Shown one piece after another: positions 8,819 to 14,168 of a stretch of DNA of 14,221 nt (position 1 is its first letter; each line of letters starts with the position of its first letter). A program made the position numbers and the translations under genes. The notes beneath the pieces were generated by a model. That model was not told the origin of the DNA and did no database searches. It saw only the letters and a list, made by a program, of their open reading frames with translations. The stretch spans positions 1 through 14,221 of the forward strand of contig CAZUZO010000092.1 in the NCBI GenBank assembly GCA_964624765.1, in the 5' to 3' direction. The DNA is from JAGTVB01 sp964624765. GTDB lineage: Bacteria > Pseudomonadota > Gammaproteobacteria > HK1.

Positions 8819-8883
8819 AAAAACCGCTGCGAACCACTCGAGAGCAAGGCGGACGGGGCGCAGCAACGAGACCTATCGGATAC
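8808..8883 (+). mobile_element. MITE-like element, family 2, truncated copy B
   Basis: AGAGGTTGTGAAAAAACCG begins here and the sequence follows copy A (minus strand) and copy C for about 75 bases, through the GCAAGGCGGACGG block to CGAGACCTATCGGATA. The opposite terminal repeat is absent in the following 300 bp, so the copy is cut short. It overlaps the last codons of the transketolase gene: the TGA at 8816-8818 is part of the terminal repeat. Confidence 0.75.
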
Positions 8884-9179
8884 AAGGGCTACGCGTTTTA
8901 ACTATTCAGGTGCAACATATAGATTTTTTAGCTAGTGTAAACACTATAATATATTAGACATTATCGGCAACCCAAGTCTATGCCGCAAAAAAGCTCATGG
9001 ACGGGGCAGTTTCCGATAATGTCTATTGTGGTTGGCGCTAACTAAGAACGAGCTTTATTGGGGCTATCCCTAAGGTGCGCGGAATGTAGGGCTATGTTTC
9101 GTAGCAGTTTCAGGCACCTGAATAGTTGCGCGGGAATATCTGAAATAGCGCGGGCGGTTACTGAAAGAGGACTGAGCTT
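8884..9179. other. AT-rich spacer upstream of the cytochrome gene
   Basis: This spacer is richer in A and T than its neighbours and holds a TATAAT at 8945-8950 preceded by a small palindrome AGTGTAAACACT (8934-8945), but no matching -35 hexamer. It also holds the nested inverted repeat at 8955-9025. Nearer the gene, CTGAATAGTTGCGCGGG (from about 9119) and CTGAAATAGCGCGGG (from about 9141) form an imperfect direct repeat, which may be a regulator site. No gene is supported. Confidence 0.4.
8955..9025. repeat. 71-bp nested inverted repeat
   Basis: Perfect 13-bp arms TAGACATTATCGG (8955-8967) and CCGATAATGTCTA (9013-9025) enclose a second, inner pair, GTCTATG (8976-8982) and CATGGAC (8996-9002), which pairs with one G-T mismatch. 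The centre holds an A6 run. Four arms in this arrangement recall recombinase or transposase end sites, but the sequence does not fit the attC consensus and I cannot name the element. Confidence 0.55.
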
Positions 9180-9500
9180 ATGGGGAAGGCGTTGTTTGTT
9201 TCGGCCGCTTGCGTGTTTATCTGTTCCTGCGGCGCTATGGTTAGTGAAGAGACCGGCAAGAAAGTTTATGACTCGGCGTGCTTGGCTTGTCACAGCACGG
9301 GGGCGGCTGGTGCTCCAAGGATTGGAGACAAGCAAGGCTGGCAGCAACGCGCCGAGCAAGGTTTCGATACCTTGGTTGGCCATACGATCAACGGCAAGCA
9401 AGGCATGCCGCCTAGGGGCGGGGATCCGAGCTTGACTGACGATGAGATTAAGAAAGCCGTTGAGTACTTGCTTGCGCGAAGCGGATTAGCGACAAACTGA
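9180..9500 (+). CDS. Small c-type cytochrome, c5-like, exported
   Basis: This 106-aa monoheme cytochrome c would carry electrons in the periplasm. Seen: a short hydrophobic N-terminal segment, CLACH at residues 34-38 for covalent heme attachment with His38 as proximal ligand, and Met76 in QGMPPRGG, the pattern of the distal ligand in cytochrome c5-type proteins, followed by a C-terminal helix LTDDEIKKAVEYLL. The leader contains FICSCGAM, an imperfect lipobox, so the protein could be either a lipoprotein or soluble. AAAGAGG at 9164-9170 lies nine bases before ATG and supports the start. The gene stands alone; partners such as an oxidase or sulfur enzyme are not adjacent. A MITE-like element begins 26 bp after the stop and may serve as its 3' structure. 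Confidence 0.93.
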   Translation: MGKALFVSAACVFICSCGAMVSEETGKKVYDSACLACHSTGAAGAPRIGDKQGWQQRAEQGFDTLVGHTINGKQGMPPRGGDPSLTDDEIKKAVEYLLARSGLATN

Positions 9501-9525
9501 GGGGAGTGATCCTCAAAACTCTTTC

Positions 9526-9757
9526 AGAAGCTGTTTTAAAAAAAACGACTGCGCTTGCCATAGCTGCGTTGCGCAGCGGCTCGCCATCCTCACATCCTCA
9601 TGTATTGCCCTGTACACTGCATTGGTTACTCGCCCCAGCCCTGGGGCTTCACCCCTTCGGGGCCAGCTTGCAGCTGTTCAAAATCGTTCCCGACGATTTT
9701 GGCGCCCGTGTGCGCCTTGCGACTCCGGCGCGCGTGATATTTTTAAAACAGCTTTCT
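9526..9757 (-). mobile_element. MITE-like element, family 1, copy 2 (232 bp)
   Basis: The terminal repeats AGAAGCTGTTTTAAAA and its near-complement (with one extra T) at 9738-9757 match the element at 5750-5968 in inverted orientation. Read on the minus strand, the two agree along their full length; this copy carries a small internal duplication (GAGGATGTGAGGATGG). Its hairpins are cleaner: AAAATCGT/ACGATTTT (9680-9687 and 9693-9700) is fully paired, CCCC-TTCG-GGG (9652-9662) has a UUCG tetraloop, and GCCCCAG/CTGGGGC lies beside it. The change from a G-T pair in copy 1 to G-C here keeps the stem. No coding capacity. Confidence 0.82.
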
Positions 9758-9856
9758 AGGGATGCCCCAAGCGCGGGAGCCGCCGGGGAGCGAAGGAATC
9801 GGTTGTCGTCAAGAGTACGGCCACTTCAGAAACAGCTTGTTGGCCTTCTTGATAGG

Positions 9857-9889
9857 GATGGGCCGAGGCTATAGTTGCCCCGACCCATC
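9857..9889. terminator. Hairpin downstream of dodecin, no T tract
   Basis: GATGGGCCGAGGC (9857-9869) and GCCCCGACCCATC (9877-9889) pair over 13 positions, with two G-T pairs when read as minus-strand RNA, around a 7-base loop. It lies 33 bp past the dodecin stop. With no T run on either strand it may stabilise the 3' end or be a weak terminator. Confidence 0.45.
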
Positions 9890-9922
9890 ACGCCGCCCTG
9901 CCCGTTTGGAACCTCGACTGAC

Positions 9923-10138
9923 TTACGACTCGCCGTGATAGCGGAACGATACGTCGAGCTTAGTGCGATACAGTAGCGAGCCATCCTCGAGAATGTGGAT
10001 ATCCAAATCCTTGATCTCCGCAACACGAAGATCCTTCACGTGCTTAGAAGTCTCCTGGATGGCGCTGCTGGCTGCCTTTTCCCAAGACTCTGGGCTGCTT
10101 CCGATGATCTCGATGACCTTGTAGACGCTTTCAGGCAT
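9923..10138 (-). CDS. Dodecin family flavin-binding protein (71 aa)
   Basis: Dodecins form hollow dodecamers that bind riboflavin, FMN or related flavins and are thought to buffer them. Seen: VYKVIEIIGSSPESWEKAA, a central helix, DLRVAEIKDLDI, and the closing strand YRTKLDVSFRY, which is the full beta-alpha-beta-beta fold at the normal family length. In the well-studied dodecins a tryptophan just before the A/F-E-V segment stacks on the flavin; the equivalent here is Val39, while a Trp occurs at residue 19. This matches a second, Trp-less subgroup, so its ligand may differ. The start is strong: AGGAGGAA at 10145-10152 is six bases from ATG. The same SD is complementary to the candidate small RNA upstream. 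It appears monocistronic. Confidence 0.95.
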   Translation of the reverse strand: MPESVYKVIEIIGSSPESWEKAASSAIQETSKHVKDLRVAEIKDLDIHILEDGSLLYRTKLDVSFRYHGES

Positions 10139-10441
10139 TGATCTTTCCTCCTCATGTTGCTCATGACAACACTTTTCCCGGTGCCTCGGGTCGTCACCTT
10201 ATCGACACTCGCACTCTCGCACCTATACCGGAGTTTCTACACTGGCTGTTTATAAGTAAGCCAAGCGTAAACGCGAGAGTCCTCACAATGAAGTGTCAGA
10301 CAGGAGCGACTTCTAGTCAAGGTAAACTAGAAGTAATCTCGATTCCTCCAATAACCGTTCTCAACCTCTTTTTGCGCAGCCAAGATCAACGATGGGATCG
10401 ATCTGGCACCCACAGCGGCAGTTGCCGTCTGTCAGGTTGAT
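10139..10441. other. Dodecin upstream region
   Basis: No gene is supported. TCATG/CATGA at 10152-10156 and 10162-10166 forms a small hairpin touching the dodecin SD. A 9-bp perfect inverted repeat ACTTCTAGT/ACTAGAAGT (10309-10317 and 10326-10334) lies further upstream. No convincing sigma-70 promoter for dodecin was found, although a TTGACT is embedded in the minus strand of that repeat. Confidence 0.45.
10309..10334. promoter_or_regulatory. 9-bp perfect inverted repeat, possible operator
   Basis: ACTTCTAGT and ACTAGAAGT are separated by 8 bases and lie about 170 bp upstream of the dodecin start, between it and the small-RNA terminator. It could be an operator for dodecin or an RNA hairpin. 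No T tract follows. Confidence 0.35.
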
Positions 10442-10466
10442 AAAAAACCCCGCCCAGAGGGCGGGG
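10442..10466 (-). terminator. Strong intrinsic terminator (minus strand)
   Basis: Read on the minus strand, CCCCGCCC-TCT-GGGCGGGG gives an 8-bp GC stem followed directly by six T residues (10447-10442). The T run is only on this side, so it acts on minus-strand transcripts. No minus-strand protein gene ends just upstream, which points to a short RNA as its source. Confidence 0.9.
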
Positions 10467-10505
10467 TCAATGCCCCAGAGGATTGATAGAATCAGGAGGA
10501 ACCTC
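10442..10505 (-). ncRNA. Candidate FNR-controlled small RNA (about 64 nt)
   Basis: A promoter at 10512-10553 and a terminator at 10442-10466 define a transcript of about 64 nt, starting near 10505, with no start codon and no open frame. Its 5' part contains UUCCUCCU (nt 5-12; 10501-10494), a perfect anti-Shine-Dalgarno sequence, then a weak GAU/AUC hairpin, then GGGG-CAUUGA-CCCC, which competes with the terminator stem for the same CCCC. Known analogues are anaerobically induced, FNR-dependent RNAs such as FnrS in enterics, but no sequence match is claimed. An obvious nearby target is the dodecin SD, complementary over 8 nt; because the motif is generic, other mRNAs are equally possible. The alternative is a prematurely terminated leader of dodecin, about 370 nt upstream. 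Confidence 0.6.
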
Positions 10506-10511
10506 ACAGCT

Positions 10512-10553
10512 ATTATCTACGGGTCCGGTGAGATGTTCCTTGATCCGGGTCAA
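10512..10553 (-). promoter_or_regulatory. FNR-type box and -10 element of the small RNA
   Basis: TTGAT-ccgg-GTCAA at 10540-10553 matches the FNR/ANR consensus TTGATNNNNATCAA with one change. On the minus strand a GATAAT occupies 10517-10512. The centre of the palindrome (10546.5) is 29.5 bases from the first -10 base, which puts it at -41.5, the class II activation position for FNR and CRP-type factors. No good -35 is present, as expected for such a promoter. The site is nearly symmetric, so it could also influence the plus-strand kinase gene, but no -10 is placed for that direction. Confidence 0.65.
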
Positions 10554-10647
10554 TTATTTCTCACTTGCAGGCCGCGCCCTGCGTGTTGGCTGGGGCAAAG
10601 GTGCTCCATGGGTCCGCAATGTGTCATGATGAGTTCCGATAGTACCG

Positions 10648-11217
10648 ATGCGTGCCGGTACCGGTGTTAAGCCCGTGGTGCTCATCGGCGGTGCTTCCGG
10701 CACGGGGAAGACCACCCTCGCTCGGGCTGTCTGCCAAGCCTATGCTATCGACCACAGAATCAGTACCGGTTTCATTCGGGAAATCATTCGAGATCAGTTT
10801 TCCGAGCAAACCTATCCCTTATTGTTCTCTTATACGTTTCGGGCTGCTGATCCGATCCGTGCTCTGGTGTTTCAGGCGCAGCTGCTGCGTAGGCCAGTGG
10901 ATCTCTGTATCCAACGTGCCCGCGCGGAGGGAACTTCCCTGGTGCTGGAGGGGAATCACCTGATTCCAGGTCTTTATCGCAATGCTGATTTCGATGCTTA
11001 CGTCATGCTTGGAGCGCCCGTCGGGCACCTGCATCGGGCGCGTCTTCACAGCGCCACTCACAGCCGGCGCACAATAAGCGATACGGATGTGTGGGGGGCG
11101 AGACTGATCGATGGCTACCTGAGAGGTGAAGCCGTTCGCTACGGAATTCCGATCCTCGGCAACGGAGCAGCGCTAGCACGCATTGGCCAGATCCTGCGTC
11201 GTTTCGACGTTCTATGA
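10648..11217 (+). CDS. P-loop kinase-like protein, 2-phosphoglycerate kinase-like (189 aa)
   Basis: The protein opens with a Walker A motif, GGASGTGKTT at residues 14-23, followed by DHRISTGFIREIIRDQF, a pattern resembling archaeal-type 2-phosphoglycerate kinases and related small-molecule kinases (GGTSG.GK...TD.IRE). A later hydrophobic strand with a carboxylate, TSLVLEGNHLIPGL, could supply Walker B-like and substrate-binding residues. The length fits a single kinase domain. The substrate is not known; 2-phosphoglycerate is only a family guess. The ATG at 10648 has no clear SD; later GTG codons are possible starts but leave little room before the P-loop. The CCGGTACCGG palindrome at the start region is noted. 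The gene converges on ctaA with a 6-bp overlap of coding ends, so the two mRNAs are antisense there. It lies about 95 bp from the FNR-type box. Confidence 0.85.
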   Translation: MRAGTGVKPVVLIGGASGTGKTTLARAVCQAYAIDHRISTGFIREIIRDQFSEQTYPLLFSYTFRAADPIRALVFQAQLLRRPVDLCIQRARAEGTSLVLEGNHLIPGLYRNADFDAYVMLGAPVGHLHRARLHSATHSRRTISDTDVWGARLIDGYLRGEAVRYGIPILGNGAALARIGQILRRFDVL

Positions 11218-12282
11218 CGGGTTTGGGGTGCGCAGGTTGTGGTTGGTGATCAACGCCAGGGTGAACAAGAGCAAAGCGCTTGCCTGATGGGCCGCGGCCA
11301 GTCCGGTCGGCACATGTAGCAGCAAGGTTCCGATGCCCAGCCCGGCCTGAATGAGAGCCATGACCAGGAGTAGATACAAGCCAACATGAATTCCCGGGGT
11401 GAGGGTTTGTCGTCTGGCCACCCACCAGAGGATGAAGACGCTCAACAACACTACACCAGCCAACACCCGATGCTGAAACTGAACCATGGCAAGGTTCTCG
11501 AAGAAGTTCCGATGTAGGGGATCGAGGCTCAGTATTCCAGCTGGAATCCAACTGTCTCCCATTTTCGGGAAGGTATTAAAGGTAAAGCCTGCCTTCAGTC
11601 CGGCGACAAATGCTCCAGAGACGATGGTCAACACGACCAACGCGGTCACCCCCAGCGCTAGCCTTTTGACCGTCGCGGTTCCCAAGTGAACGCTTGGGAG
11701 TGGGCGTAGCAATCCTAGTGCGAGCCACAGCATGTAGCCGTAAATGCCGACTGCCACCACGAGATGGGCGGCGAGGCGGTACTGGCTAACGTGGGGGTCT
11801 CCCGCTAGGCCACTCTTGACCATATACCACCCGAGCAACCCCTGGAACCCGCCCATAGCGAACAGGATGATCAGGCTCGGAACCAGCGACCGCGGGAGTT
11901 TGCCTCGTATCCAGAAGTACAGGAATGGCACCAGGAAGGCCAATCCCAGTGCACGACCCAGCAGTCGATGAGCATATTCGAACCAAAAGATGACCTTGAA
12001 TTCGGCCAGCGTCATGCCCAGATTCACCTGTTGGTACTGAGGCGATTCTCGATACCGGGCAAATTCCGCCTCCCAGCCTGCCTCGCCGCGCGGTGGCAAT
12101 ATTCCCGCTATGGGTTCCCACTCGACCATGGAAAGCCCCGACCCGGTCAGTCGAGTGACGCCGCCGAGCACCACCATGGAAAGAACTAACCCACAGCAGA
12201 TCAGCAACCAGGCAGCGATCTGCCGACGGTTTAACGCATCGCTATGATCTGTGGACAGCCCATTTAAGGCGACGGCATGCAA
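11212..12282 (-). CDS. ctaA: Heme A synthase, COX15/CtaA type (356 aa)
   Basis: Heme A synthase oxidises the C8 methyl of heme O to a formyl group, making heme A for aa3-type cytochrome oxidase. It is a membrane protein of eight helices in two four-helix halves. Seen: GGVTRLTGSGLSMVEWEPIAGILPP at about 40-64, HRLLGR with His105, GGFQGLLGWYMVKSGL, VSQYRLAAHL with His173, then a second half with QHR (His271) and AHQ (His332). These four His sit where the heme ligands of the family lie. The length and PP loop fit the proteobacterial COX15-like class. The start at TTG 12282 with GGGTAAGG upstream is the only in-frame candidate before the first membrane segment. Usual partners (cox genes, ctaB) are not in the window. 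Its terminus overlaps the kinase gene. Confidence 0.95.
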   Translation of the reverse strand: MHAVALNGLSTDHSDALNRRQIAAWLLICCGLVLSMVVLGGVTRLTGSGLSMVEWEPIAGILPPRGEAGWEAEFARYRESPQYQQVNLGMTLAEFKVIFWFEYAHRLLGRALGLAFLVPFLYFWIRGKLPRSLVPSLIILFAMGGFQGLLGWYMVKSGLAGDPHVSQYRLAAHLVVAVGIYGYMLWLALGLLRPLPSVHLGTATVKRLALGVTALVVLTIVSGAFVAGLKAGFTFNTFPKMGDSWIPAGILSLDPLHRNFFENLAMVQFQHRVLAGVVLLSVFILWWVARRQTLTPGIHVGLYLLLVMALIQAGLGIGTLLLHVPTGLAAAHQASALLLFTLALITNHNLRTPNPS

Positions 12283-12318
12283 GGCCTTACCCTACCCAAA
12301 AAGCCGAGTTATGAGTCT

Positions 12319-12342
12319 CGCGAGCGTCGTAGACGCAAGGCG
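12319..12342 (+). repeat. Isolated copy of the CGCGAGC-N9-GCAAGGCG motif
   Basis: CGCGAGC (12319-12325) and GCAAGGCG (12335-12342) are separated by exactly nine bases, as in the MITE-like copies at 5770-5793 and 14189-14212. No terminal repeats are visible around this one. It may be a decayed element lying just upstream of the ctaA start. Confidence 0.5.
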
Positions 12343-12443
12343 AATAGCCCCACGAGTATACACAGGAAACCAGAAAAATAGCGAGCCTTACCTGCGATGT
12401 CCTACCACCTATCAGTTATGCCTTATGGAGAAAACAGTCTGTC

Positions 12444-12534
12444 ATACCGGCATGGATTGCCGGTATCCAGAACACAGGGATGTGATCCAGGGTGGCCCTC
12501 CATGGCCACTGGGTTCCGGCAATCCATGCCGGAA
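12444..12534. repeat. REP doublet (two inverted REP-like hairpins)
   Basis: The first hairpin is ATACCGGCA-TGGAT-TGCCGGTAT (12444-12466) and the second TTCCGGCA-ATCCA-TGCCGGAA (12514-12534). They are inverted relative to each other, sharing a 17-bp perfect inverted repeat (12447-12463 and 12516-12532). The outer pairs differ (AT..AT against TT..AA) but both still pair, which supports a structural role. This is the arrangement of a BIME made by REP-associated transposases; none is in the window. Confidence 0.8.
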
Positions 12535-12728
12535 CGCCGGGCATGATTAAACTGATTAGGTGGTGAGCCTGCGATGTGTTGATGCCCAGAAGGCGAACCG
12601 GACGCAATGCCTGGGTGGTGGCGTCTGCCGCGTCTGCAACGACAGATGGGGTGCGACCGAGTACCGAGGCGAGCATCAGTTGACTTATGCTGTTAGTATT
12701 GCGGTTAGTGCAGAAGGAGATAAACCAC

Positions 12729-13058
12729 ATGCAAAAAACGACGGGACGGCGCCAGTTTATTTCTCGCACTGGTCAACTAATAGCCGGAGGGCTCCTCGGA
12801 AGTACCGCGCTGAGCGCTCAAGCATCTCACGCCTCTGGCTCGGGCGGCGAATACTACGAAATGGATGCTGCCACCGAAGGCCAATGTGCGACCTGTGAAT
12901 TCTGGGGTGGTATACGCAAACTCACGCGAGATCAGAAGCAGGTGTTAGTTCAGAGCCTTGGCTGGTGTAACAACCCCGACAGTCACCATTATCAGCAACT
13001 GACGACCCCGGAAACCGGTCCGATGGCATCGTGGAAAAAGTGGAGAGTGCTGGGCTAA
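12729..13058 (+). CDS. Small Tat-exported protein with three conserved-type cysteines (109 aa)
   Basis: I do not recognise a named family. The start at ATG 12729 is supported by AGAAGGAG nine bases upstream; an upstream ATG at 12687 lacks this. The N terminus is a twin-arginine signal: GRRQFISRTG at 6-15, then a moderately hydrophobic GQLIAGGLLGSTALSAQA, with cleavage probably near 30-35. The mature part of about 75 aa has CATCEFWGG (Cys53, Cys56), SLGWCNNP (Cys80), SHHY (His86, His87), and a closing TGPMASWKKWRVL. The CxxC plus a later Cys in GWC recalls high-potential iron-sulfur proteins, which are also Tat substrates, but those have four cysteines and this has three. Tat export suggests a cofactor loaded in the cytoplasm. 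A three-Cys, His-completed metal or Fe-S site is an inference. It stands alone in its context. Confidence 0.85.
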   Translation: MQKTTGRRQFISRTGQLIAGGLLGSTALSAQASHASGSGGEYYEMDAATEGQCATCEFWGGIRKLTRDQKQVLVQSLGWCNNPDSHHYQQLTTPETGPMASWKKWRVLG

Positions 13059-13163
13059 GGATGCTGGGCGAGGGGATACCGGAAGGTCGTCGACGGCTCT
13101 TAAGGAATAGCGCTTTGCCGTGGCGTAAGGCTCTCGAGATGGGCATTTAAGCTATTTCGACGT

Positions 13164-13190
13164 CCTACGGGCGTGATACGCCGTAGGGGG
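13164..13190. terminator. Shared hairpin between convergent genes
   Basis: CCTACG-G-GCGT and ACGC-CGTAGG pair over about 10 bp with one bulged G around the loop gat. It lies between the ends of the Tat-protein gene and the CDF gene, 7 bp from the CDF stop. No T tract is present on either side, so it is a weak or non-canonical terminator. Confidence 0.5.
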
Positions 13191-13194
13191 AGAG

Positions 13195-14142
13195 CTAGCG
13201 GGGGTGGCCATGGGCTTTATCGGCGGGCGTATGGGTGCCCGGTTCCGGTGTGGCGATTTCGTCGGCGCAATGGCCCTGCTCGATCTGTACTGTGGAGTGG
13301 GCGATACCAAAGTGCTCTCGCAAGTACCGCTTGATATCGCGTAGCGCCTTGAGGTGATCGGAGCCCGGCTGCACATCGACATGCATGGTCAGCAGAGGCC
13401 GGTCTGAAGTGAGGCACCATGCGTGGATGTGGTGGATGTCCCGGATCGCGGGCACGGTTGACTTTAACACCGTGGGCAGACTGCTGATATCGAGACCTTC
13501 GGGAGTCCCTTCCAACAGTATGTGGCTTGCTTTGCGCACCACATCCCAAGCGGTGCGCAGGATCAGTGCCGCCACTACCAACGATAGTAGAGAGTCGATG
13601 GGCATCCAGCCGGTGAGTAGAATAACCGTACCGGCGATGATCGCCGCAACTGAGCCCAACAAATCCGCCAGTACATGGGCGGCCGCCCCTCGCACGTTGA
13701 GATTTTCCTTCGCGCCCGGGTTTAGCAAGATAAATGCGATGGCATTGGCGATGAGCCCGAGGAAGGCGACCGCCAACATCGGGACGGCGAGCACCTCGGA
13801 GGGATCCAATAGTCGCAACACCGCCTCGACGACGATCCACACCACGATTCCGAACAGCGTGATGCCATTCAGGAAGGCCGCCAACACCTGCAAGCGGTGG
13901 TAACCATAGGATCGGTGCTGATCGGGCGCACGATGACCCATACGGAAGGCAAGCCAGGCGAGAGCCAGCGAGGCTGCGTCGGTCAACATATGGCCTGCGT
14001 CGGCAAGCAAGGCGAGTGAACCGGACAGTATGCCGCCGATCACCTCCACGACCATGAAGGTGACGGTAAGCAGGAGAGCCCAGAGGATGCGCTGCTCATT
14101 AGTAGCCCCTTGGTCGGCGTTGTCGCGGTGATTCCCCGTCAC
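13195..14142 (-). CDS. CDF-family zinc/cobalt/cadmium exporter (315 aa)
   Basis: Cation diffusion facilitators are proton-driven antiporters that export divalent metals from the cytoplasm. Seen: six hydrophobic segments; HxxxD in helix 2 (DAGHMLTD, His51 and Asp55) and HxxxD in helix 5 (HVLAD, His156 and Asp160), the four-residue site typical of Zn-type members such as CzcD and ZitB; and a C-terminal cytoplasmic domain with IHHIHAWCLTSDRPLLTMHV. The tail is His-containing (GTHTPADKAHGH). The frame extends to TTG 14157, but GTG 14142 is preferred because AAGGAG (14154-14149 on the minus strand) is then an SD six bases upstream; the TTG start would place this SD inside the gene. Residue numbers here use the GTG start. 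Metal specificity beyond Zn-type is not certain. No regulator gene is adjacent. Confidence 0.94.
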   Translation of the reverse strand: MTGNHRDNADQGATNEQRILWALLLTVTFMVVEVIGGILSGSLALLADAGHMLTDAASLALAWLAFRMGHRAPDQHRSYGYHRLQVLAAFLNGITLFGIVVWIVVEAVLRLLDPSEVLAVPMLAVAFLGLIANAIAFILLNPGAKENLNVRGAAAHVLADLLGSVAAIIAGTVILLTGWMPIDSLLSLVVAALILRTAWDVVRKASHILLEGTPEGLDISSLPTVLKSTVPAIRDIHHIHAWCLTSDRPLLTMHVDVQPGSDHLKALRDIKRYLREHFGIAHSTVQIEQGHCADEIATPEPGTHTPADKAHGHPR

Positions 14143-14168
14143 AACAGACTCCTTCAAGAGGTCACCTC

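Larger units (their letters stand above)
12283..12728. other. Intergenic region between ctaA and the Tat protein gene
   Basis: The region holds the CGCGAGC-N9-GCAAGGCG motif shared with the MITE-like elements (12319-12342) and the REP doublet at 12444-12534. Beyond that, 12535-12728 shows no gene. A TTGACT near 12679 has no good -10 at 16-18 bp, so the promoter of the plus-strand gene is not located. Confidence 0.5.

Noticed and set aside
8955..9025. Integron attC site
   Set aside because: The arms lack the GTTRRRY and RYYYAAC core sequences.
9506..9874. 122-codon plus-strand frame after the cytochrome gene
   Set aside because: It consists mostly of the second copy of the repeat element and has no SD.
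10648..11217. Kinase gene as the main target of the FNR-type box
   Set aside because: No -10 element lies at the required distance in the plus direction, whereas the minus direction fits exactly.
12416..12769. 117-codon minus-strand frame
   Set aside because: The translation is that of the REP doublet (WIAGTQW...WIPAIHAGMT), typical of extragenic palindromes rather than a protein.
14143..14157. TTG 14157 as start of the CDF exporter
   Set aside because: It would place a perfect AAGGAG inside codons 2-3, while GTG 14142 is correctly spaced from it.
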